Origin: Cylindrodendrum hubeiense | Lineage: Eukaryota; Ascomycota; Sordariomycetes; Hypocreales; Nectriaceae | Length of the DNA: 64,000 bases | NCBI GenBank assembly: GCA_014621425.1 | Contig: JAANBB010000007.1 | Span: 1-64,000, forward strand | Reading direction: 5' to 3' | Part shown: one piece after another, positions 21,946 to 31,609 of the stretch | Numbering within the stretch: the stretch's first letter is position 1 | Layout of the letters: each line of letters starts with the position of its first letter | Program-made: the position numbers and the translations under genes | The notes under the pieces: model-generated | Told to the model about the DNA's origin: nothing | What the model saw: the letters and a program-made list of their open reading frames with translations, nothing else | The model's database searches: none

Positions 21946-23079
21946 ATGTTTTCCTTGCCCGTTTTGCCTTCATGCCTGCTACAGCTAGTCGCAATCGTTG
22001 CTGTAGCACGCTGTGCTTCACAGCTCGTTAATGATGCAGACTGCGACTGTTTTCTTATCAACGGTTCGGTTCCGACATATTATTCCAACCACATGTTCTT
22101 CGACTTTCGGTCTCTCTCAGAGTACGCTGGCGTCCCTGATGTGAGAACAAATTCATCAACGGCATACTTGGCGCCCGCGTCAAGTGATTATTTCAAGCAC
22201 GACAACTGGACCGACGTTTGGGATATTCAAACGTGGGACAACAGCTATGGGCCAGGCGAAGGGTTATCGAACGATGCAGGCGTTCTTATGGTCAACTCGC
22301 GGAGCAACGTCTTCATTGACACAAATGAAGATGAAGGTGCCGTATCCGGCACATTTTTGACGTTGCGAACAAAACGTATCCGAGGCTTCCAAACTGCGTC
22401 GGAATTCCAAAGCGTCAAGAACAATTACCGATTTGTTTCCATGCGGATGTTGGCAAGGACTATTGGGGGCGCCGGGGCGGTAACAGGCATGTACACTTAT
22501 CGGGACGAAAGCGGCGAGCTTGCCGACATCCAAGAATCCGACGTTGAGATTTTAACCCGCGGTCCTCGGGATAAAATCCAATACACGAATCAGCCGTCTT
22601 ATACAGATGAAGGCGGCGACATCCCGAAGGCGACGAGGAATGCCACCACGCCAGACTGGTCAAACTGGGTTGTCCACCGCCTTGACTGGACCCCCGACGT
22701 GGTGAAATGGTACGTCGACGGAGGGGAGGTCGCAAGCATAAAGTTTCAGACGCCAAAAGATGCCGTCGACCTTCATTTCAGCGCGTGGAGCGATGGTGGC
22801 ACATGGAGTGGCAATATGTCCATGAACCATGAAGTTAACCAGCAGATCCAATGGATTGAAATATTGTATAATACCACGACTGAGAATTTGGTCAAGGAGA
22901 ACTTTTGGGATCGGAAGCGCGCCGAAAGTACGTGCAAGACAGTGTGCAGCATTGATGAGACAACCGACGCAGGCCACGCAGTTATTTTTTCGGCGGCCGT
23001 CGGCGTATCTGATGGCCGATTTGGAGGTTGCACAACTTGGATAATAGCCATAATAGTGGGAATTACTCTATGGATTTAA
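21946..23079 (+). CDS. GH16 family beta-glucanase/transglycosylase, secreted, likely GPI-anchored
   Basis: Intronless, 377 residues. Signal peptide (hydrophobic 5-22) is followed by a Cys-rich start (DADCDCFLING). The GH16 catalytic motif is E197-S-D199-V-E201 in the context DIQESDVEIL, with E197 the nucleophile and E201 the acid/base. The substrate-cleft Trp-rich segments WSNWVVHRLDWTPDVVKWYVDG and FSAWSDGGTWSG follow, as in fungal cell-wall GH16 members. Several N-glycosylation sites (NGS, NWT, NAT, NMS, NTT) occur. A Cys pair (TCKTVCSID) near the end precedes a hydrophobic C-terminal segment (TTWIIAIIVGITLWI), consistent with a GPI signal or membrane anchor. Probable role is remodelling of beta-glucan or attachment of chitin to glucan at the wall; the exact acceptor is unknown. 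Confidence 0.9.
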   Translation: MFSLPVLPSCLLQLVAIVAVARCASQLVNDADCDCFLINGSVPTYYSNHMFFDFRSLSEYAGVPDVRTNSSTAYLAPASSDYFKHDNWTDVWDIQTWDNSYGPGEGLSNDAGVLMVNSRSNVFIDTNEDEGAVSGTFLTLRTKRIRGFQTASEFQSVKNNYRFVSMRMLARTIGGAGAVTGMYTYRDESGELADIQESDVEILTRGPRDKIQYTNQPSYTDEGGDIPKATRNATTPDWSNWVVHRLDWTPDVVKWYVDGGEVASIKFQTPKDAVDLHFSAWSDGGTWSGNMSMNHEVNQQIQWIEILYNTTTENLVKENFWDRKRAESTCKTVCSIDETTDAGHAVIFSAAVGVSDGRFGGCTTWIIAIIVGITLWI

Positions 23080-23196
23080 ATTAGATATTGAGTGGCATAT
23101 TTGTGTTACTTCTAAGCTTGGAAATTCTCAAGCCGTCTTCCCGAAATCAACGTCCATGTGGAAGGACGCGTCCTCTGATCTATGTGCAACTCCGTG

Positions 23197-24588
23197 CTAA
23201 TTCTTTGGCTCACACACAGAGATCCACGGCGCAATAACGCCTAGAAGAAATTAGCCAGAAATAGAGAATTTTTACTGGGTAGATACTTACTGCTGAAAAA
23301 AAGTCGCCCAGTTTTGGCGTCGTGAAGTACGGTGGTAGCCACTGGTAGTGTCTCACCCGCATCCTCGATGATCTTGTCAATCACATAAACGCCATCTTGC
23401 TTTCGCATACGCAGAGTAGCAGTAGGAGGACGGGCATTGAATGGGTCCTTGTAGGCCTTGAAAATTTCGACTCCTACCGGAAAGGCAGCAATGTACATGT
23501 CGCCATGCTTGTCAAAAGCCAAGTTATCGATGCCGTACCCGGCGAAAACCTCGTCGACCTTCTCAAGCCCATTGTCTGGAAGGATGCGGTAGACTGTAAT
23601 GGTTCCCAGCATGGAGCTTGGCACATACAGCAGCCCGTCTGGGCCCATGGCAAGACCGTTGGGAAATTTGAGTTCTTCAGCAACCGGCTTGCATCCAGCC
23701 TTGTTGCAGAATGTCACATCTCCTGTGCCAAGGATGGGTGAAAGGGCATGTCTCTATTTTGGATCAGTGACGTACGATCCTGGAATGATTATTGCGCTTA
23801 CCCATCCAACTTTGTGTGGCCCGTGGTCATTGGTGATGTAGAATGAATCACCTCCCGCGGCAGCAACTCGGTTTGGTGTAGCGATATATTTGTTTGCGTA
23901 GGTGTGAACATGCTTCAGCTCGGTTGCATCCGGTCCAGTCTCGAAAAGGTCGATGGTAGAATTTCCGCCAACAGACGAATGATCCAGGAACTCACCCGTC
24001 TCGGCGTCAACTGAAGGGCGATGGTTGACCAAGAGTAGTTCAATAGTGCCCTTCTCAATGTTGTCGGTGCCGGCGAATCCTGCGACGTCCAGCAAGCCGT
24101 CACCAGCTGTTCCGGTATATCCCGGCGTCTTGAGGACGCGCAGTTGAAACCCGTTCTCAACAGGCTTGTCGATGTCCAACACAACCACGGAATCTCTCTG
24201 GGAACGACCAGTGAGATTGAAATCGCCGACACTTTGGAAGTCAGCCTCTATGAGTCAATGCACTGCGGTCTGCCTCGTTTGCGTTCGACGCGTCTTGGCG
24301 CGTCGCTTTGGGAGAATGAGGGTCTTACCTGGGCATCCAGTGGGACCGAGAGATAGGATCTGAGCAGGCGAGAAATAGTTGACGAGTTGATTCTGACAGC
24401 CACATATCTTCGCATGCCTGCATACGAGTATCGGCAATCGTACGGCATGTGTACGGGAAGTCGGAGAGTGGCTGGATGGTCTTTCCGATGCCGAAGCCCA
24501 ACCAGATCGCGTCTTTTAGGTACACTTGGAAGAGTACGGCAAGCAAGGCCACGGCCGACAGGCCGATTTTGAAAAATATATTCACCAT
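23197..24588 (-). pseudogene. Paraoxonase/arylesterase-like lactonase; first exon does not join in frame
   Basis: Four exons are recognisable: 24588-24329, 24247-23802, 23753-23291 and 23240-23197. The last three join in perfect phase and encode a six-bladed propeller of the PON/SMP-30-like type. Motifs include IATPNRVAAAGGDSFYITNDHGPHKVG, FPNGLAMGPDGLLYV, IDNLAFDKHGDMYIAAFPVG and a C-terminal APWISVCEPKN. Exon 1 supplies a membrane anchor (residues about 3-24) and the conserved ACEDMWLSESTRQLFLACSDP. The only good donor (24328) leaves phase 2, while both usable acceptors near 24248 need phase 1 or 0, so the sum is one base over a multiple of three. Either a one-base indel has inactivated the gene, an unusual splice is used, or the assembly has an error here. 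Family members hydrolyse lactones and aryl esters with two calcium ions. Confidence 0.7.
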
Positions 24589-25862
24589 CGCGCAGTCTTT
24601 CCAGTGAAACTGTAGTGGCTGAATTGATGTGAGGAATGAAGAGGGACAAAAAGTGTGAGGCTTCAGGAGGAGCGCTTATGTGGATACCTTCCGGCACGTC
24701 CCGATCCGGTCTTGTCAAGCCCGTCGCGGCCGGATTTCGAGTTCGCAGTCCCTAATTCCGAATTCCGCGAATCCTTTACTGTAACCCTAGTAACGATAAT
24801 ACTGTGAGGAGTGCAGATTCTATTCGAAATCGAGGCTAGTAGGGCATCGTATATAGCCCAATCAAGCGCGTAGTATCGCCCCATGTTCAACCCAATAGGA
24901 ACATTGATGAGGTGGAGCTGGAAGCTGGACAATTTAACCCCAGCCTGATTCTAGGAAGCCTTATGATTTAAATCACAAACATACTAAATACTTTGTCATT
25001 TCAAGATACATAAAGCCACGGGTGTGCTGACCACTTGTTCGCATTGGCATGCTGAACATGCTGTTCTGGGTCGAACTCTCTGTTCCGGATATAGTCAGTG
25101 CTACGCGCTGGTGTGGCCACCGGGAAATGCGCAATTTATGTTTCTTTGCCCCGTGCCTAAACAGTTTGTTGATTTCCCCCCGTTGAATTGGGTAATTCCC
25201 GGTATAATACTGCCTATGTTGCTCTGAACAAGTGAAGAAATTTCGCCTACCCGCTTAAATTATCTCACCAAGGAAGAAAAGTCTAGCTGCATGTAGCCAA
25301 ATAGCTTGGCATTGATGATCCAAATATGACTGAACTTGACTCCAGCGACCTCAACCTATAATATCCCAGCCTTCCACCTCTCCAGATGGATTCAAGATAG
25401 CTAGGGCTCGTTTCAGTGGCTCAGTGAAAGAGCAGTGGCTTGGACAGACCCACACACCAGCCGCGTGATGCACGGTCGCAGATATTGTACCCAATCACTC
25501 TCAGGGCATGACAAGCTCCCTGATTTGCCCCGACTTTGTCCCCTCTACGTCCCAATATCACCTTTCGAATCGGTCTGCTTGTGTCGTCAACGCCATGTAG
25601 TAAGTTCGGGTTTCTGTGAACTATAATTAAATAAGTACCATGTCCTTTTTTGGCTTTACCAGCAGAAAGTGAAGACCAAATTCCCATGCCACTCGGCCTA
25701 GCCCGCTGGTTGGGATGCGGACTGCTGCCACTAGCCGCAGCCAAGGACGTGGGGGTGAAAGGGTTAATTAATACTGAACCAACAAGATGTGATATAAAAG
25801 AGACTGCCCCGTCTATTTTCCTTCTGTGAGACACCTCTCTTTCTCTTGGTAGAGATATAGGC
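24589..25862. other. Intergenic
   Basis: Upstream of the lactonase gene and of arsH. No gene recognised. A palindromic GGTTAATTAATAC around 25761 lies in the arsH promoter. Confidence 0.5.
25793..25800 (+). promoter_or_regulatory. TATA box of arsH
   Basis: TATAAAAG, 63 bases before the first ATG at 25863. A start site about 30 bases downstream would place the first ATG inside the transcript, which bears on whether the presequence-like extension is made. Confidence 0.6.
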
Positions 25863-26997
25863 ATGCCGGTGAAACCACTTCTCCAAGCTTTCCGCCCTCG
25901 GCCGGTTCTGGTATCTCGATACAATTCTTGTCTCCAGTCGCGAGCACAATCTCGGCCTTTCCACGTATCCATCACCATGAACAGCCACGGTGACCTCAAC
26001 AATTCTCATGCCGCTCGGCCGCAGATAGAGCTTGTGCCAGATTCGGCATATAGCAGTCGGTCATTTGCTATTTCAAAAGAGGACGATGAATCGGAGGTGC
26101 GCGAGCACTACCGCCCTTTTCTGCTCGACGATGCCCATGAGGCTACCGACTGGGTCGCTCAATTGGAAATGAGCACGGTGTTGAGGATGGTTGAGTCCGA
26201 AATCGTCAATCGGGGCAACGAAAGATTGCGTATTCTCGTATTGTACGGCAGCATGAGAAGTCGGTTAGTGTTTGCTCCATGTTTCGCAGTTCTCAAGCTT
26301 GTAAACTACCGGGTCTCTAATTCCTCTGGGCAGATCATACTCTCGATTGCTCGCCTACGAGTGTTCTAGAATTCTCTTCCGCCTCGGCTGCGACGTCCGT
26401 GTCTACGATCCTGCGGGTCTCCCACAGAAGGACGACGTGCAGCACATTCATCCTAAGGTGCAGGAATTGCGAGAGCTTAGCAAATGGAGCGACGGCCACG
26501 TCTGGATCAGCCCAGAACAGCATGGCAATCTGGTAAGTTCCTGCTATCGCAAGACCGTCATATCACGATACTGAATCAAATCATAGACTGGCATCTTCAA
26601 GCAGCAGATCGACTGGATCCCGCTATCATCAGGCTCAGTTCGCCCAACTCAAGGTCGGACTCTAGCAGTTGCCCAGGTCAGCGGTGGATCGCAGTCATTC
26701 AATGCTGTCAACTCTTTACGGATCTTGGGCCGATGGATGCGGATGTTTACTATTCCCAACCAGAGTTCCGTCCCAAAAGCGTACACGCAATTCACTTCGG
26801 AAGAGGAAGGCAGCCGTATGTTGCCAAGTTCCAATCGCGATCGCATTGTTGACTGCATGGAGGAATTGGTGAAGTACACCATCGTGATGCGCCCTCACTT
26901 TAACTTGTTTGGCGATCGCTTCAGCGAACGTGATGAAAGAAGAGCCAAACTAGAGGCTGAGCAAGAGATTAAAAAGCAAGACAAAACTAGCAATTGA
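25863..26997 (+). CDS. arsH: ArsH-type NADPH-dependent FMN reductase (organoarsenical oxidase)
   Basis: Three exons (25863-26263, 26334-26532, 26587-26997) give 336 residues. The flavodoxin-like ArsH core is unmistakable: [21 protein letters not shown] at about 124-144, with the phosphate-binding GSxRxxSxSR (G129-R138), [30 protein letters not shown] and the ArsH-specific [15 protein letters not shown]. Established role: oxidation of trivalent organoarsenicals or general quinone/azo reduction using FMN and NADPH. The first 38 residues are an extension with six basic and no acidic residues, containing SRPFHVSIT, which looks like a mitochondrial presequence. Met39 (25977, context CACCATGA) is where cytosolic ArsH proteins usually start ([11 protein letters not shown]). 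It begins the arsenic cluster and is convergent with arsM. Confidence 0.95.
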
Positions 26998-27280
26998 TGG
27001 TATTAGAGGCTTATAGAATATGGTCAATGCGATGAGGATTGCCAATTTGTCTCAGAACCGAATGTTGCAAGTTGTCGGGATCTTATCTCTAGAACAGGCA
27101 TAGACAACGAATCATTCTCAATCTGATTTCTTTTTACATCAACCTGAGTGCTAGCTCGTTTTCCAGACCCTGTACATGCCTAGTAGCGGCACGCATGGCT
27201 ATTGACTGCTTGCGTAGATCTGTAGATCCCATGCAATCATGCCAGTTACGGTTGCTTCCAGGTGTCGTATCTTTCTCGCA

Positions 27281-28424
27281 TCAAGTCTTGACGGCGTATA
27301 CTTTGAATGATCCTTTCCAACCTGTCAGATCTCCAGTGAAATCGCGGCAAGGGACATTTTACTTACCAACCCAATCATTCAGGTTACCCTGCGTGAGGCT
27401 GACATAGCTGTTCTCTGCTGCGCAACAGTTTGCTGCACGAGAAGATATTCCAGCTGTGCAGTAATCACTTGAAGCTTCGCCATCCTTTTCCGTTTCTGCC
27501 TTTCCTAACGCTGGTGGAATGCAATAATCAGCCTTATTTGAGCCGTCATCATTTGTCTGGATATAGACATTCAGGTCACATTTCGTGTCGGTAATGAGGA
27601 TTTCTAAACTCACAACGATCAGCTCATTTAGGGAATCCCAAAACTCATGATTAAAAACTCACCTCTGAAACCAGCATCTTCAAGGAACTTCTGATACTCA
27701 TAAGCCTCGCTTGCACCTGAAATGCAACCGACGTACATGGCCATGTCGGATCTGAGTGCCTCAGGCAATGGCTTCTTTGCCATGATGTCCGAGATGGCAA
27801 GACGGCCGCCAGGCTTCAGGAGGCGGAACATTTCTTTGAAGACCAATGTCTTCTCTGCGGCGGGAACAAGATTGATGACACAATTGGAAATAATGCAGTG
27901 GGCTATTCCAGACTCGATGACCGCCATGTCAGTGATGCCCGACTCAACGAATTCGACATTGGTTTTGCCCGTTTCAATCTTGATTTTGTTGGATTTGGCG
28001 AGCATATCCTCCAAAGATGTCAGCGTCTAATATCTCAAGGCACGTATGAGTGGTTTGGCATGCCCTTACCTTGTTCATATCGACGCCGATAACCTTTCCG
28101 GATGGCCCAACTTTGTTGGAAGCAAGAAAAGCGTCGAATCCGGCCCCGCTTCCTAGATCAATTACCGTCTCTCCCTAGCATTAAGATCAAAGTTAATTAC
28201 AAAATTATAGACGTTACGATGGCCGTACGAACCTCGCAAATACTGGCAATAGCAAGAGGGTTCCCGCAACTGAGGCCAAGATTCGCTTCTTGGGAAATAC
28301 CTGCAAGTTCTTTCTCGGAGTACCCGAAAGACTTCGCGACGGTGCTTCCATATTCAGGACTGGTCCTTTGCGAAACAGCACTGTAGTGGCCGCGGACTTT
28401 GTCATAAATTTCCTGGGAATCCAT
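27281..28424 (-). CDS. arsM: Arsenite S-adenosylmethionine methyltransferase (ArsM/AS3MT)
   Basis: Five exons (28424-28233, 28174-28070, 28026-27663, 27603-27367, 27321-27281) give 312 residues in frame. The short last exon supplies the family C terminus [10 protein letters not shown]. The SAM-binding motif I is [11 protein letters not shown] (about 68-78), followed by VIGVDMN. Conserved arsenite-binding cysteines correspond to C53 (GLSCGNPLA), C148 (SNCVINL) and C200 ([10 protein letters not shown]), equivalent to the C72, C174 and C224 used by algal ArsM. The C-terminal domain has a CC pair in AANCCA. The enzyme methylates As(III) to mono- and dimethyl species that are volatile or exported. 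It shares a 399-base divergent promoter with the bZIP gene at 28824. Its product, trivalent methylarsenite, is a substrate of ArsH next door. Confidence 0.94.
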
Positions 28425-28823
28425 TGATGTAAGAGGTGGAAGTGATTGTTTTCAGGTCAGATTTACCTACGTGATTTAGATCTTGGGCTGAGACGTGAGA
28501 TTTATAGACGATGCCAACATGTACTCATGATCCATCTCTCTCCGATCACATGGTAAGCACATGACAGTTTGTCACTCAAAACTTTCCCTTTTGGGCAACG
28601 GTGCAACTCACAACTTCACTAAGCCAGAAACAGCAATTTTTTGATCTGTCATCGCCACATCATAACCCAGACGGCCACCAATCGTTGTGTCGGTATGATT
28701 TCATACCCACACAATATCGTCATTGCTTATCTACCCCCGGTTTCTTTTGAATGAGCCTCCAATAACACAATCCATCTCATCTGCTCGAACCACTCATTCT
28801 CTGCCCTAGCCCCCAGATTCGAG
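28425..28823. promoter_or_regulatory. Divergent promoter between arsM and the bZIP gene
   Basis: 399 bases between two ATGs facing away from each other. It should hold control sites for both genes and is the natural place for a binding site of the bZIP protein. I found no perfect Yap8-type 13-base palindrome. Confidence 0.5.
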
Positions 28824-29573
28824 ATGATGAGTAAATGGTCGTCCAAGCCGGCCGACCACAAGGCTGCCAGGCTACGCAACAACCAACGCCGTCACCGCAA
28901 GAGAGTTAAAGATCAAATTGCCGACCTTGAAGCTCGTCTAAAAGACACGCAGCTACAGCTCAGCCAAGCTCTTGCCCGTATCGGTGAGCTTTCCGGTGAG
29001 CTGGACCAGGCGAGACACAACAAGTCGATGCCACTGAAAAGCCAAGATGCCTCGAAAGAAGTTCCAATCACCATGACTGGGGTATCTGAGACACTGAAAA
29101 CCGGCCATTCCTGTCAACTGACTCTAATTCGAGAGTCCGGCAAAATCCTAGGTGATGACCTAAGTCGCCCTCTAACCGAGAGAGAAAATGACGGAACGAG
29201 GCATCAGCCCTCCGCCGATCAAGATGAGCCCATCTCCACCGTGGGCTCGGCTAGGAATCTTTCGCCCCAGCTATTGGCCCCATCGGAAAGCGAGATCAAT
29301 ATGCAGGCACTTCCTCCTGACCACGAGGCATTTACAGACTTGGCAGACCATGATTGCTGTTACTTGCGGCCTCCAGACCCTGGGACATCAACCACTCGCT
29401 GCCGAGATGCCTATCTTATCATCACCCAGCAAAATTATAAAGCCTTGGATAGTACTGCTATACGTGGATGGTTGGAACCCGGGTTTAGAAGAGCAATTCG
29501 TGAAGGAGATGGATGTCGCGTGGAGACGAACTTGTTGTTTTCGTTGTTGGATTTCATTAGCTCCTCTTCTTGA
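28824..29573 (+). CDS. bZIP transcription factor, probable arsenic-cluster regulator
   Basis: Intronless, 249 residues. The basic region and zipper are at the very N terminus (about 10-60): RLRNNQRRHRKRVKDQ, then IADLEARL and further heptads with Leu/Ile to about 65. Relative to Yap-type factors, the invariant Asn is Leu and the Ala-Ala pair is Asn-Asn; this NNQRRHR variant occurs in a fungal subgroup. The middle is Ser/Pro/Asp-rich and disordered. The C-terminal domain (about 170-249) has CCYLRPPDPGTSTTRCRDAYLII, GWLEPGFRRAIREGDGCRV and LLFSLLDFI, a conserved block in related fungal bZIPs. Cys residues there could sense As(III), as in yeast Yap8. The regulatory role is inferred from its position between arsM (divergent) and acr2 (166 bases downstream). 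Confidence 0.8.
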   Translation: MMSKWSSKPADHKAARLRNNQRRHRKRVKDQIADLEARLKDTQLQLSQALARIGELSGELDQARHNKSMPLKSQDASKEVPITMTGVSETLKTGHSCQLTLIRESGKILGDDLSRPLTERENDGTRHQPSADQDEPISTVGSARNLSPQLLAPSESEINMQALPPDHEAFTDLADHDCCYLRPPDPGTSTTRCRDAYLIITQQNYKALDSTAIRGWLEPGFRRAIREGDGCRVETNLLFSLLDFISSSS

Positions 29574-29690
29574 ACCAATCATCGTTAGGGCATGACAGGT
29601 ACAGTAGCGGCATTTTGACGTTCCAATCATAGCCTGGGCATGACAGGCTCCCTCTACGGCTCCCTCTACCCAGTGCCCCGATTGCCTTGG

Positions 29691-29700
29691 TATTTATAGA
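29691..29700 (+). promoter_or_regulatory. TATA-like element of the arsenate reductase gene
   Basis: TATTTATAGA, 40 bases before the ATG at 29740. If used at the normal distance, transcription would start near 29720-29730, just upstream of the long start codon. An out-of-frame ATG at 29723 may or may not be included. Confidence 0.45.
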
Positions 29701-29739
29701 ACGCTTGAGGTACCCTCAGTGTGATGCGTCGACGAGAAT

Positions 29740-30447
29740 ATGCAGAACCTTTCAATCACCATCCGCCAATACGCTCCATTTATTGCATTTCAGAGTCTCA
29801 GACAATTGTCGACAAGCACAAGAATGGCAGCTGCACACGAGCTCGGCAACCCTCCGCCTTGGTACGCTCAGTACCCGACCCCAAGAGAATCGCAGCCAGG
29901 CGGCGTGACGCGTGAGGAGTTGTTGAAGATGCTTAAGGGAGGTGAAAGTGGTGTCAGTCGCGACTTTGTCCTCGTCGATTTGCGACGTAACGACCATGAG
30001 GTGTGTCCCAAGCTCTCCCCTCCTCCACAGCGAGGTGTATCGCAAGCTCAACACAGTTAAAAACCCACGCACTTAGGGCGGTACAATTCGTGGATCCATC
30101 AACCTCCCCGCGCAGAGCCTGTACCCGGCTATACCAACTCTTTACACTATGTTTAAATCTGCAGGCTTGCGGAAGGTCATCTGGTATTGCTGTAAGTCAC
30201 AGTACTCCCGTCATTACTACCTTTTAGTATGTCGAGAGAAAGACATTATCTAAAATTGCCTGCAGCTTCTTCACGTGGACGTGGCACGCGAGCTGCTAGT
30301 TGGTTCGGCGACTACATTGCTGATTCTGGCGATGGAGAAATGCAGAGTCTGATTTTGGTTGAAGGAATCAAAGGTTGGGCTACAGCAGGCGAAGAATTTG
30401 TAGAATGGATGGACGAGTATGTCACAGCCGCCTGGATCAACAAGTAG
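29740..30447 (+). CDS. Acr2-type arsenate reductase (rhodanese fold)
   Basis: Three exons (29740-30000, 30077-30191, 30266-30447) give 185 residues. The rhodanese/Cdc25-like domain begins GVTREELLKML, with FVLVDLRRNDHEGGTIRGSINLP and the active-site loop WYC-SSSRG-R, i.e. C125-x5-R131, spanning the second intron. Acr2 enzymes reduce arsenate to arsenite with glutathione. Residues 1-28 are rich in Arg, Ser, Thr and Gln with no acidic residue (QSLRQLSTSTR), resembling a mitochondrial presequence. Met29 (29824, AAGAATGGC, strong context) starts the usual cytosolic form MAAAHELGNPPPW. It is tandem with the bZIP gene. Its product, arsenite, is the substrate for ArsM; no Acr3 exporter gene is found in the window. 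Confidence 0.93.
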
Positions 30448-30737
30448 AAAAAACGGTGATCTTTGAGAATAGAGGGGGGCTCTATGTGGTTTAATTTCTT
30501 GCACCCTTTGCATACAAAGTTTCGCAAAATTTAAACGACTTTCCGGTCTCTTATCGTAGTTGATCTCGCAACGGAACAAAAGGTCTAAAGGGCTTCCATA
30601 TTCCAATGATAGATCCGAGGCAGTCTAGTCAATAACGAATAGGATGAATGTGAATGACCCATCAGAATCTCAAGACAAACCAACACCCATAGTATTGCCT
30701 AAAGTTTACCCTGACATAGCTGGAACTGCAACTGTGT

Positions 30738-31609
30738 TTAGTCGATTGTGGGCGGTGTGTAAGCGGCCCATTCTCCATCCGCGGTGTACTGCGTCCACAC
30801 AGTGTCGTTTGGCAGAGCAATCACTGGCCATTGTGCAATCCCAGTGTCAGAGATCATATTTCCGGTGGTGTAGCCTTTGTTGAACCAAATCATAACGTGA
30901 GAAAGAGGCTTTAGCACACCGCTTCCCTTCGGTAATATCTCGCTCACATAGACTTGTTTCCAAACGTTGTCAGTATCCTATACCTTTCCATAACAAGAAA
31001 TGAGAGCTCTCAGTACCTGGCACGTGTTTCCCATGAATGTTCATATAGAGCACCACGGAGCAAGAAATATCGCTTTTGAAACCAAACGAGTCGGACTTGA
31101 TATTGGGGTCCGTATATACACTGGACCTTTTCCAGCCAGTCATTTCATATGTTTGGCCAAACTCAATTGACGTCTCGTTGGAATGTCTCTGGAATGTCTC
31201 TGAGAATCGTCGATTTAGCTCAAGTAGCCATGGATTTCCACAACATAGCGTATTGAACAAGATATGTAAATTTGAACGTACCGCCAGCTTTGATTGGGCC
31301 GTCAGTTCCTGCAATACTGTACGTGTCCTCCCAGGAAATAATCATGGTTTCCTTGATATCCTCTTGGCCTCGTTAGCGATGATTTTAACTGTTCACTGTT
31401 TCAGCTACCATTTAAATATGCAATGTCGTTGTTGGCATGATTTCCGCTCGGCCCCTGTGTGACCTTGGCCATGCACAATGAGAACCCCGGTTTTTTGAAG
31501 TCTTCAACCCACTTAGGGTCTAGGAGAGGCCGCAAAAGTCAGCAATGTAATTATCTGTCTAACCTCAAACACGCTCACCAATCTTCACACCAATGGTATA
31601 TTTGGTCAT
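30738..31609 (-). CDS. Unrecognised 212-aa protein, five exons
   Basis: Exons 31609-31579, 31519-31409, 31362-31282, 31199-31024 and 30977-30738 join in frame to 212 residues. The first exon is only 31 bases (MTKYTIGVKI). The protein lacks a signal peptide and membrane segments and is rich in aromatic and beta-prone segments: WVEDFKKPGFSLCMAKV, TMIISWEDTYSIAGTD, TSIEFGQTYEMTGWK, HVMIWFNKGYTTGNMI. It looks like an all-beta soluble domain of the lectin or pore-former/aegerolysin-like size class, but I cannot name a family and do not claim one. The fourth intron uses a weak donor (GTGCCA), chosen because the better-looking GTACTG would break the frame. An 11-base duplication (GGAATGTCTCT) covers the third acceptor, leaving two candidate AGs, only one in frame. 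Confidence 0.6.

Noticed and set aside
25755..25775. Yap8-type palindrome near GGTTAATTAATAC in the arsH promoter
   Set aside because: It matches the 13-base yeast site only partly, and the cluster bZIP has a different basic region, so no claim is made.
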